DNA from: Onchocerca volvulus
Lineage: Eukaryota; Nematoda; Chromadorea; Rhabditida; Onchocercidae
NCBI GenBank assembly: GCA_000499405.2
Contig: HG738140.1
Coordinates: 11,931,560 to 11,995,559, forward strand
Length of the DNA stretch: 64,000 nt
Direction of reading: 5' to 3'
Under the pieces are notes generated by a model. The model worked only from the letters and a program-made list of their open reading frames with translations, was not told the origin of the DNA and did not search any database. This document shows positions 53,176-63,362 of the stretch, piece after piece; within the stretch, counting starts at the first letter, position 1, and every line of letters starts with the position of its first letter. Both the position numbers and the translations under genes were made by a program.

Positions 53176-56100
53176 ATGTCCACAACATCATTACAAATTG
53201 GCAACTTGCAAGTCGATTTTACAAAGCGTTTACTTTTGATCGATCGATTTGATTATAATAGTTCTGATATTGCTGTTGCTGCTGCTACTGCTAGTAGTTT
53301 ACATCCTGCTACAATTGAACAACAATACAAACGAACATTAACAGTGAATATTGGATGTGCTATTATTGATCAGAATATGCGAATAAAAGAATACATTATG
53401 GATGATAATTTATTAACAATTAAAACTGAGGATGGAATTGAGTTGATAATTAAATATGATACATCGGAAGAATTGTATGAGAAATATGAAATTAAATGGA
53501 CGAGTAGTAAAAGTTATCATTATATGAAAGATGTGATACAGGCCGATGCAAACAGTCAATGGTATGGTGGGCCTCAGGTAGCCCAGCAAACTTGGCCTTT
53601 GACCGAAACTACGCAGAACTTTTCACCTTATTTACCGTCAGATACATTGAAGGTAAAATAGTAGATTTTTGTTCAGAAATTTTTTCCTCTCTTTTCTTTC
53701 TTCAATTGATCATTTTATTTTTGCTTTAAATTTTCAGAAAAATCATCGAATAATATTAAGAAATTCATTGGAATTTTTAAAAATTTTCTTCAACTTTTGC
53801 AACTATTTGTTGTATCACACAATTAGGAAAGATTTTTTCCGTTTTTAATTTCTTTTGGAAGTTTCGAAATTATGATTTAATTTCCGCCATTTTCATGATA
53901 ATGCAAAAAACTCGTCTGGAATGGAGCGTTACTGGTTATGCTCCAGTAAATTTGCCATTTTTGTCCCTGATAAGATACCGCTCTGGACGGAATATAACTG
54001 TAACAGACTTTCACTTCAAGCACAAATTGACAATTCTCCCTATATTGGTTTCTACGTAAGTTATTTTCTTGAAAGTAAGAAATTCAGATTGTCTGAGGAG
54101 TCAGAAATAGAAGTTAAAATTATTCTAAAAAAAAGAGATTCTTTGTAAGCCATTAACACCATAAATATTATCCCTTAACATTTATTTCACGTAGTTTAAT
54201 TTGCGTACCCATTTCATCAGATATGGGCAAAATATGACTTGAAATTATTTTAAAAAGTGAATTTGAAGTTATTTGAAAAATGGAAAATAAGTTTGAAGTT
54301 ATTTAAAAAATGAAAAAATGAGTTTTTTTTCTTAAGTATCTTATATGGAGAAATTTCCCGAAGCTTATAAAAATTTAAACAGCTGCAATAATTTTTAAAT
54401 GTTTTATTTCACTTAATTTTTAACGTTGAAGCTTATTGATATAATATTTTCTTAAAATGCGTAGATGAAAAATTGAACCTTCGGGCAAACTTCATAAAAA
54501 ATTTTTCGGGCTGACGAACTTTTTTTCTCTTTAAAACTTCGTTTTTAGACTGATACTGTTGCACCAACTCTTTCCTATTCAATATTTGTGGCAAAACGTT
54601 GTATGTTACGTGAATTTCATGTGGTTCTTCATGGAAATTTGTATGACTTATGTACAACTATTCCCGATGAAGCATTGATTCGCAAACCTATTTGGTCAAC
54701 TTGGGCAAGGTGACAATTGTTCATAAATCTTTTATAATCATTTCTATAACGATATGCTGTTCTAAAGTTATAATCAAATTACCTTATTCGCTTACCAATT
54801 GAATTATCTTTATTTTTCCAATTCCCGGTGTCTAGATTATTCCGATTCATTACTTCCGTTGTCTAGATTATTCCTAGACGTCTACGAATAAATACGCAAT
54901 CTCTGTAATTGTAATTGAAGATATCTGGAAAAAGTAACTCAATATGATGTACTTCAATTTGCTCAAGAAATTTTGAATAATCATGCACCGATCTGCCAGC
55001 TTGAACTGGATGATAATTGGGCCACACAATATGGCGATTTTGAAGTATTTTTTTTTCTTTTGTAATATGATTCGGATTTTTACTTGTTTAATTTCAATTT
55101 AATTTGATCTGTCTATTTGAAATTTTTTGAAACTCTGATTTCTTAAATTTGAATTTTCAAAAAATATGGAATTTGGACACAAGATTTTTGTAATTTAATT
55201 CGAATTTTTTTCAAAAAAAATATCAATGTTGCCTGTATTCTAGTTTAATAAGGCCAAATTCCCGAATGTCGAAAGTATGTGTAACGAACTGGATAATTGG
55301 AACATTCGTCTAACTCTCTGGGTTCATCCATTTGTCAATTTGATCAGTGATAATGGAAAAAATTCGGCATTGCGCCATTTATTTGTGAAAAATTCCAGTG
55401 GTCAACCAGGAATTGTTGAATGGTGGCATGGACAAGCCTATGTAATCGACTTCACAAATCCTGAAGCGGTGCATTGGTTTTGTGAAAAGTTGGAAAAAAT
55501 TAAAAAGGTAGTGATTTAAAAGATAATATTAATCATTATTACCATAGATGAATTTCAAGAAATTTCAAGTGATGGAAAAATTTCAAGTTTCAAGAAAATA
55601 ATAAAGGATGGAAGAATTTTTCTAAGGTAATTAGATGATTTCATACTTTAAAAATAAATTTGAACATTGATAAAATGAAAATAGTAGGAGAAAAAGATAA
55701 CGACAGAGGAGTGATATTATTCCGGATAATGACAAATAATGAAAAACCAGAAATTATGCGATCTCAAAGACAATAGAAATAACGGAAAAAGATAAAATAG
55801 ATAGCAGGAAATCAAAATTATAGATAATGATAAATTGGAAATAAAAGTTGACTATAAGATTATGTTTTGGGTTGGAATTTATTCGCAGGAAATGATCTTA
55901 TCAGCATAAACATAAGCTTATCATACTTTTGCTTCTTTTCAGCTTGGCATATTTTCATTCAAATTTGATGCAGGTGAGGTAACTTATCTTCCAAAAGATA
56001 TTTGTTTACATTCCGGGACTTCACCAAATGATTTTTGCAAAGCCTACGTACAAACAGCTGCTTCGTTTGGATCTTCAATTGAGGTACTTGTTAAATAACT

Positions 56101-58199
56101 AATATGATAATGGTGATAATTCATCCATTTTCCATCATGGTAACATTCATTTTCCAAAAAGTCATATCTCTGATTCAGAAGATATGTAATTGATATTTGT
56201 AAACATATAAATTACTGAGATATGAAACAATATTTTAATAGTATATATTTGAAATAAATTAAAATTAAACACTTAAACAATTATCCATCTATTAAATGTG
56301 CAAATATATTGTAGCATAAAAGTGATTTATATAAATCCGAGCAGTTATAAGGATTAATTAAATAAGACAGTAAAATTATTCTTTTATCGAATGGATTAAT
56401 TCATTTGAAGCATATGGCATCTGAATAATTTGTTATTAATTTAGTAAACGAAAAAGAAATCAGAGAGAGCATATTTATTAATATTCTCAAGAATTAATAT
56501 TAAAATAGCACCTTAAACATGAAATTTATTGCTTGCTTCATTATAGGTTAGAGTTTTTCACTGTACACAATCTTTACCGATATTTTACAGGACGTTGGAC
56601 CGTTTGTCAACCTGGTTTGTGCATTTTTTATTTTATTTATTTATTTTTTTTCATTTGTTTCTTCTAAATTTTTATATTTAGTAAGAAACGATAAGCTTAG
56701 AAATTAATATTTGTAGCCTAATGCTGCTACAAGAATCGACTACAAAACCATTCTTTTTTTTTTTTTTTGAAAAAAAATACAAAATTTGTGCAATTTTCAA
56801 TTATCCATACTGTTAAGCACAATTTTAGGAATAACATTGGTTTGAATACTTTAATACCAATGGTACTTAATTTTGGATTACATGGTTATTATTATAATCT
56901 ACCGGATATGATAGGTGGTAATGGATATAATGGTCAAAGATGTAGCAAAGAACTATATATTCGTTGGATGCAGGTATTTCTATTTCTTTTTCTTCATATT
57001 TATATTTTTATAAAAAAAAATTGATGGATTATTTGTTTTTTTTTCTTCAAATTTCATTATTTTCAAATTTGACTCCCATCTTTTAATTTTATCTCTTCAT
57101 TTTACATGTGGAAATGCGATCCTTCATAGTATGATATTGATTATGAATGATACTGTTAAAATGATCCAATTGCTAAAATTTCAAGCAGATTATGATGATA
57201 TTACCTCATATCATCAATTACCTAAAAGTGTAGACGATTTGAATTATCATCAGCCAAATTCTTATTTTTATATAGCTGAAAAAGACTTCATGGCTGGAGC
57301 AAATGTAAAAACTTATATTCCCTTCAGGAAATTTATGCATGGGATAAATTGATAAAAATTTTACGCAGCAGTTCTGTAATCATAACTGTTATAAATTGAG
57401 TTGGAAATACTTTAATATTATTATTTTTTTAAGTCAATCAGTTCCTAGTATCCATGGGAAACATTTAAATATTATTGCTACTTTTTTTTTAAGGCAAATC
57501 AGTTTCTACTATCCATGCAATTTTCATATCCTCCATGGCAGTATGATGATGAGACGTGCGATATTTTCCATCGAATTATGCAAAAACGTAATGAGCTGTT
57601 AAATTTCTTGACTGAAGCCTGCAGGAAAAGTTGCAAAAGTGGTCAACCTGTAATACGGTTTGTAGTTCTTTTGTGACGATTAATTCTATAAATATTTTAA
57701 TTAAATTATGACAAGATATGGATGTTTTATATTTATATTGGAAAACTCGAAAATACAATTTCGAATGATTACCATAGGAATCATTCCAGTTATGGAATAT
57801 TCAGTAGCGCTGGAATAATTAGAAACTGACGTTAGTTTCAAATGAAAACAATATTTCCTTCATTTCAGGCCGTTATGGTGGCTTTCGGAAGATCCAGAAG
57901 CATTGTATTCTGGTGATCAATTTGTTATCGATGATACGATGATTGTTGCACCAATTTTGACTGAAGGAGAGACATCACGAATTGTTTTTCTACCGGATGG
58001 TATCTGGGAGCATGAATTAACGCGAAACATTTATAATGGACCGAGTAAATTGGTTGTTGAAGTAAGTAAATTTAAAATGATCTGGAATTTTGGAAAACTG
58101 AAGTTTGTTTTTTTTTAGTTATTATATTATCTTATCATTCTTTTTTTTCAGGCTCCTCTTTTCCATTGTGCACCACCATATTTCACTTTTGTTGGGTAA
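53176..58199 (+). CDS. GH31 family glycosidase, MYORG-like (11 exons, ~647 aa)
   Basis: Exons: 53176-53652, about 53897-54055, 54549-54709, 54921-55044, 55244-55507, 55943-56083, 56547-56614, 56829-56973, 57494-57657, 57869-58061, 58152-58199. Every junction is GT-AG and in phase except the start of exon 2, which has no AG. Family landmarks run in order: [59 protein letters not shown] with candidate nucleophile Asp about 404, TLDRLSTW with candidate acid/base Asp about 460, [36 protein letters not shown]31 enzymes hydrolyse alpha-glycosidic bonds by a retaining mechanism; MYORG itself is an ER alpha-galactosidase. Unlike MYORG, no N-terminal membrane anchor or signal peptide is seen; the protein starts [20 protein letters not shown]. 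Either it is cytosolic or an upstream exon is missing. A poly(A) variant ATTAAA lies at about 58386. Confidence 0.9.
56974..57493 (+). other. GH31 intron 8 with embedded frame
   Basis: The intron (GTATTT...TTTTAAG) contains an open frame at 57131-57352 with ordinary coding-like composition ([20 protein letters not shown]). It has no matching phase to either flanking exon and no GH31 similarity. It may be chance, a relic of an insertion or a rarely used exon. Confidence 0.4.
57423..57460 (+). repeat. Partial duplicate of the GH31 exon 9 acceptor region
   Basis: TTTTTTTAAGTCAATCAGTTCCTAGTATCCATGG at this site is a near copy of the true acceptor and exon start at 57483-57520 (TTTTTTAAGGCAAATCAGTTTCTACTATCCATG). 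Reading from the decoy acceptor soon meets a stop. It looks like an old 60-base tandem duplication across an intron/exon boundary. Confidence 0.75.
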
Positions 58200-58760
58200 T
58201 TTTTCTGACAGGTAACATTTTTTCGGAATGCGATTGTATCTGTTCTAGCATGCTGATGAATTGAATGAACGAAATTATTTCAACTGTCGATTTTGTCCTT
58301 TTTTTCTCTACTATTTGATATGATTAGAATGTATATAGATTGTTATATGGTCTATGTAAAAAATTGAATGAATCCAATTTTAAATATTAAAAAAAAAAAA
58401 ACTTTTCTTGGATGAGGTAGTTTCGAGGGATAAGATATTTGTTTCTTCTACCTCTTTTATTTGCTGTTTATTTGCCTAATTCGAAAATGTTGTAATCAAA
58501 ATTCCAAAATTCCACAAATATTGATCCCAGCCAATGTAATTTTTCCTAAATATCTTAAAATCAGAAGATGTTATTTTGTAATTGTATTTGATAATTGACT
58601 CCAAAAAATTTCATCAGTGATGAAATTAAAAAAATATAAATTGATTAACATGATAATCTCATTTTGGATACTTTTCCTTTTACTAACTTAAGATTGAAAT
58701 TTTATTGGAAGTTCTAAAATATTATTTAATACTTTAAAGCCAAAAAAGAGGTAACGGGAA
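58200..58760. other. 3-prime flank of the GH31 gene
   Basis: AT-rich sequence with an A-run at 58390-58400 after ATTAAA. No frame or repeat of note before the retroelement-like repeats begin. Confidence 0.6.
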
Positions 58761-58915
58761 AGTTGTTTTACACTATGGCACAGACGAATTTTAGTGAGGA
58801 AAGTAGATTCTTCAATCAAAAATGATTGAGGATTGATTTTTCATTTATGTTATAAGATAAAATAAAGTCAGGTAATATCACAATTAGTTAATCGCTTGAT
58901 TGTAGTAGAGATGAA
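58761..58915 (-). repeat. LTR-like repeat, copy 3
   Basis: The stretch containing CAGACGAATTTTAGTGAGGAAAG, ATGATTGAGGATTGATT and AATAAAGTCAGGTAATATCACAATT is related to the copies at 59062-59185 and 59876-60014. It is most divergent at the left end. It lies next to a leader/PBS-like copy at 58916-59053. Confidence 0.6.
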
Positions 58916-59053
58916 ATGAATATAGTAAGTTGGATTGAATAGGAGAATATTGATTTGAGTGAGTGAATGACTGTTGAGTTGATTGACTGCATAACCTTCC
59001 AATAACTACTGAATGACTTAAACTGGCAGATATTGTCCCGGTTCGTAGTACCA
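58916..59053 (-). mobile_element. Retroelement leader with primer-binding-site-like end, copy b
   Basis: Matches 59715-59867 over GAATGACTTAAACTGGCAGATATTGTCCCGG. On the minus strand, 59053-59035 reads TGGTACTACGAACCGGGAC, beginning with TGG as a tRNA 3-prime CCA complement would. Position directly after an LTR-like end (TGTCAG at 59062) fits an LTR-PBS order on the minus strand. Confidence 0.55.
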
Positions 59054-59061
59054 AATAAAAT

Positions 59062-59185
59062 TGTCAGAAAGTTTTTTATATTTGTGATAGAGACGAATTT
59101 TGATGAGAAAAATTTTATTGGTTCACGGAGGATTGATTATTCATTTACACTGTAAGGTAGAATAAAATCAGGTGATATTACAATT
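59062..59185 (-). repeat. LTR-like repeat, copy 2
   Basis: Begins TGTCAG and shares GATAGAGACGAATTTTGATGAG, TTTTATTGGTT, GGATTGATTATTCATTTACA and AATAAAATCAGGTGATATTACAATT with the other copies. Truncated on the right after ACAATT, where unrelated sequence starts. Confidence 0.65.
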
Positions 59186-59690
59186 TGTAGAAATTTGTAG
59201 AAACTTTTTACGGAAGTAGGTTAGGGAAAAATCTTTTTTGTTGCGTCAGCTCGGTTAATTAACTAACGAATGTAAAAAGTCGATTGTGAATACTTTTTTC
59301 GGCAATAATTATAGAATTAGATAGAAAACAAAATTGGCGAAGAACATAACGCGATGAATCAATAAAACACATTCTTAAAAGAAGCACGAGCAGCAGAATA
59401 AGGAACTGGTTAACAATCGAATAAAGAGGAAGGATAATCTTACATATAACAACTCTTGTAGTGGAAACATGGAGATGGGCGTGATTTTAAGACCGGAAAA
59501 ATCACATGAACATGAGTAACAATTTCTCACAATTGAAGCTAAAGCTGTGAAATGAGAGACAAAGATGAGAGTTAAGTATATGCTTAGTGATAGGATGGGG
59601 AAATGAAAATTAGGGATGATGAGTCATGATTAATATAACAGTTTGATTAATGGGATATATTTATATAATAATTTATTACAATTTCTCGAC
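59186..59690. other. Unique sequence between LTR-like copies
   Basis: About 500 bases without a credible frame. It may be a decayed internal retroelement segment or older host sequence split by insertions. Confidence 0.5.
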
Positions 59691-59867
59691 GCAATTGCAG
59701 TTGATCTCTTGGTTGTAGTATAGATGGATTGAATATATGTGAGTTGGATTGAATTGGAAGATATTGATTATCGAGTTAGTTGAGTGACTGCTGAGTTGAC
59801 TGACTGCGTAACCTTTATTACTGAGTGACTTAAACTGGCAGATATTTTGTCCCGGCTCGTGCCACCA
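59691..59867 (-). mobile_element. Retroelement leader with primer-binding-site-like end, copy a
   Basis: Minus-strand 59867-59849 reads TGGTGGCACGAGCCGGGAC. Its complement GTCCCGGCTCGTGCCACCA has the look of a tRNA 3-prime end (T-arm, TCGTGCC acceptor strand, A, CCA). The eight bases to its right separate it from a TGTCGG terminus at 59876. The rest resembles copy b. Confidence 0.6.
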
Positions 59868-59875
59868 AATACGAT

Positions 59876-60014
59876 TGTCGGATTATGACAGAGACAAATC
59901 TTAGTGAGAAAAGTTTTATTGGTTGACAGAGGATTGATTCTTCATCTACGTTGTAAGATAGAATAAAGTCAGATAATATCACAATTGCAGTTGATCGATT
60001 GGTTGTAGTACAGA
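59876..60014 (-). repeat. LTR-like repeat, copy 1
   Basis: Reads TGTCGGATTATGACAG... to ...GGTTGTAGTACA, so it has TG..CA ends on both strands. It is about 139 bases, short for a full LTR, so it may be only part of one. A second TGTCGCG terminus follows at 60017. Confidence 0.55.
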
Positions 60015-60130
60015 TTGTCGCGAAACTTGAACGTTAGCATTCCACGACACTAATATTTTTAATACTTTATTCGGTAAAATATTATAGAATACAATATAAT
60101 GAGCAGTCGTCCACTAAATTTGTGAACATA
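60015..60130 (-). repeat. Possible LTR of the adjacent BEL/Pao element
   Basis: Minus strand starts TGTTCACAAATTTAGTGG near 60126, contains AATAAA at 60071-60066 and ends CGCGACA at 60017. TG..CA ends and a poly(A) signal inside are LTR-like. The partner LTR would lie outside the window, so boundaries are unproven. Confidence 0.4.
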
Positions 60131-60339
60131 ATAAAGAAAATAAAAAAAGTCAAGGGATAGTTCGTGAGTAGTTTTGGATCTGTAGAGGAAGCAATGAACC
60201 GCGTTGTAAAAAAGGTAAAAATGAAAAAATCACTTCCCGATATTCGGTTGTTCCGACATTTTTGACTGAAGAGGGTGAATTCTTTCAGGGGGAAAAAAGT
60301 AGGGGACATAAATTAGGGGTTTGATCCTTTTGATCGTTG

Positions 60340-62300
60340 TGTTGAGATATGTTAATTTCCTTTGCTCAGTAAAGATGTTCGTATCGTTTCCATAACCATG
60401 ACTTCTCTATGATTTGGTCTCATACAAATTGGATTAGCTCGAATTAGCTTGACAACAATAAGTATGAGTGAGACATGAAAATGTTTGCACCAGTAATAAT
60501 CAGTTTCCAATGTCACGAGTTCTGATAACTCTTCTTGTATCGATTCGGTAGCTTCACCAAATTCTGCTTCCAATTGCTCTGCTAATTCTTCTTCTTGTTG
60601 ACTTATTTGCTCCCAAAGAATTTCCTTTTTCCATTGGTTGACACTAGGTTGGTTGTATCCTGTTTCTGAGCCCAGTATTTCTAGTTCTGTATTGATCTTT
60701 TCTAGCTCGGACTTGTTAATTATTTCTTTCTTAATTCGACCATTTTTGATTTGAATTCTTTAGGTTTGCATGGAACAATTAATAGTTCTCCATCAGCTCT
60801 CCTTGCGATGATATCGTTTCTTTGTAACAACAAATTTTGCATCTAAAGTTGGGTTATTGACTGACGTCCATTCAATCAACAACTTTAGATTGTTCCGGTT
60901 TTGGCAACTTCGCTAGCTTAGTCAATTGGTTGAAATCTCGTTGCACGCTGTCAACAATATATTGAAGTCTTTTCCGGATTATTTAGAAGTCTTATATTTT
61001 CCGGATCATTTACTTCTTGCGGATTCGTCTCCATCATAATTATTTGTCTTTAGGAGTTAGGTTTGAGCTTATCTCTGGATAAACTGTCCTTCGACTCCAG
61101 TTACAGTGAACTTTCGACTTCCATATCAATGATGATGTCGCCATTCATGATATGTGGATCGAGAAACTCGCAGTTTGCTACTGTTGAGGGTATGTTTTCA
61201 CCTTTGAAGAGTTTGAAGTTCATCTATGATCATATGGTTTTCGTATCTCTGAGCATCGAAAATTCCGATCTTTCTATATAAGCATTTTGAAATTGCTTCC
61301 TTTTCGTCCTACAGAACGATACTGTTCCCGGTTATACATTTCCCATTTTGAGTAGTAAAATGCTCAGCATAGTCGAGATCTGATATTAGACCTCTTCCAT
61401 CATAAAGATATAATTCTCCAGTTGTGACTAAAAAATTCGTTGTCGATTGACATCGATTTCCGAGCCATCCATAAGAGTATTGTATCTCATTGTTGGTTGT
61501 CCATTTGTTTTTAACATGCTTCCATTGTGTTTTCTTTGACCGTTCAAGGTTTTAAAGAAATGGGAAGATGTTGCAGAAGTAGGTCGTTATATCAAAAATT
61601 ACGGATAATGACAATCTGAGAAAAGCTTTGATACATACCGTTCGGTAATTTGTTGCATCGTATCGCAAATATTCACTCATAGGTTCGAGTATACACGGTA
61701 ACCGTAGTTGATGTGAAATTTTGTTCTAGGACTTCTTCACAATTCCATTTGTCAGGAACGTTGAATGGACACCACTTATCCATTTGCAATTTTCCTTTGT
61801 TGTTGCGTTGACCGTTAGTATGGATATCATTGCTAATAAGAACAAGCTTTTCATGATAGGCTTGTAGGGGAAAGAGAGTTTCTGATTGATTAGTTATTTG
61901 GGATTCTAGAGTCGTTGGATTGGAGATTTTTTTGCTGCTGTAATTTGACTAGGTCAGCAATAGCTTTTATTAGGTTTACACGATATTAGAAACAATATCG
62001 CAACTTACAACAACAATTAATGTGAAAAAAACAATATGCGAGTAATATAAATAATACCAATAGTGATCCTTTAATGAATGGTTGTTTGTGCTTCGTTGAG
62101 TTTGCTTGCTATTGGCAGGAACGTTTTGCCACTGATGTAGGAGAGCCTGTCGCTGATGGTAATTCTCTTGTTGCTGATGAATTGATGATGTCGGCATTTG
62201 TAGATACTGATCCGCCACTAGCCTTGTTGCACTGATGATAGGAGTATTCCGAAGATTGCTGCCGCCGCTACTGGTGGTTTGTTCATGCACTGATGCTGCT
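60340..62300 (-). pseudogene. Possible env-like region of a BEL/Pao element, broken
   Basis: This lies downstream of the integrase and DUF5641-like part, where some nematode BEL elements carry an envelope-like gene. Minus-strand pieces include a 104-codon frame at 62290-61976 (Gln-rich, then a hydrophobic segment), a signal-like start near 61855-61850, a short Cys/Trp-containing run (WCPFNV), and an acidic frame at 60573-60352 with a hydrophobic stretch (FHVSLILIVVKLI). Many stops and frame changes break it. No family can be assigned; it may be ordinary decayed internal sequence. Confidence 0.35.
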
Positions 62301-62760
62301 GTCCAGAAAGTTCCGCTTTTGTATGATCGGGGCGGAGGTTATACATTAATCATACAAAAAAGATTGATATGGATAAGACTAAAGGATAGGAGATAAGTAA
62401 TGCTTAAAACATTCAAACAAAGAAAAAGTATTTAGTCCCTACATTACTACAATTCACTTTTTTGCAGCCATTGGCAACTCTTAACACAAAGAGCATAACA
62501 TTAATCCTTACAAAATTACAACCATTTACAACATGTCATACAACCATTTAAGCATTTTTACAACTACTTACAGCATATTTTACAACCATTTACAACTCTT
62601 AAACAAAGTACATGAGCATTAGTAGATGATGAGAAACAAAGGACCATTGTGCACAATATGAATTGATGGTTACATTGTGAGATTTGCAAATTTCTATTGC
62701 AAACAACATTTGGATATGCCAGCATTTCGGTTTACCGACACTCCCGGCCGAAAATCTAAC
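62301..62760. other. Retroelement internal sequence, no clear gene
   Basis: Contains repeated CATTTACAAC/CATTTAAGC/ACAACC motifs at about 62520-62600 (TACAACCATTTACAAC, ATACAACCATTTAAG, TACAACCATTTACAAC). Short minus-strand frames only. Confidence 0.5.
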
Positions 62761-62924
62761 GCCATAAAGTATAGTTTTCTCTAGCGGCACATAGTTTTCT
62801 AATTGCACTCCTAGTTCTCGATGCTATATGTTCGTCTGGATCCATGGTTGTTTCCTTTGATCTTTCGTGTGTTCTCTCTCGCTTCTCTGAGTCACTCTCC
62901 GCCTTGTTTATCTTCACCCATTGT

Positions 62925-63353
62925 GTTGTTGACTTCAAGAGGATAAAGTTTATTGGCCTTGTGAGATATTTTCCATTGGGCATCTCTATTAATGCGGGTT
63001 CGTACTACTCCATCTCTACTTTTTTTGAGTTCTTTTACTTTTGCTAATTTTCACAAACCTCGTGGGGTTTCTAATTCATCTATAATACAATTTCTTCTAT
63101 TATTGGCGTACGATCCTTCGAGTTCTTAGGATTTACATGTTCTTTTTGTGTTCTTTCTCTGTGGTTTGTTAAGTACTCTCGTTTCCATGTTACCCAAAAC
63201 GTATCGAGTACCTTTAATGTTCCCATCCAATATTTGATGAGCTGTTCCTTCGTATCTGGTTTTCCTGGTTTGAATTCGTCCAGATCGTCCGTTGTTGATA
63301 TAATTAAGGAAGCAGTAGGCTGAATGAAATCGATTGGACGTATTATCTTTCAG
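62925..63353 (-). pseudogene. BEL/Pao polyprotein C-terminal segment (DUF5641-like), broken
   Basis: After a one-base shift from the integrase frame, the minus strand reads IIRPIDFIQPTA, then LKVLDTFWVTWKREYL, and after a further frame change DELETPRGL-stop-KLAKVKEL. These are the hallmarks of the DUF5641-like domain that ends BEL/Pao polyproteins. The TGA after PRGL sits where the family usually has Trp, so a single G-to-A change may have made it. Confidence 0.75.
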
Positions 63354-63362
63354 TCATCAAAG

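Noticed and set aside
56547..56850. Apparent loss of the GH31 acid/base residue (WNNIGL where MYORG has an Asp)
   Set aside because: By spacing from the nucleophile, the acid/base is more likely the conserved Asp in TLDRLSTW, which is present.
61063..61281. 72-codon plus-strand frame
   Set aside because: Antisense to retroelement internal sequence; no similarity or splice context.
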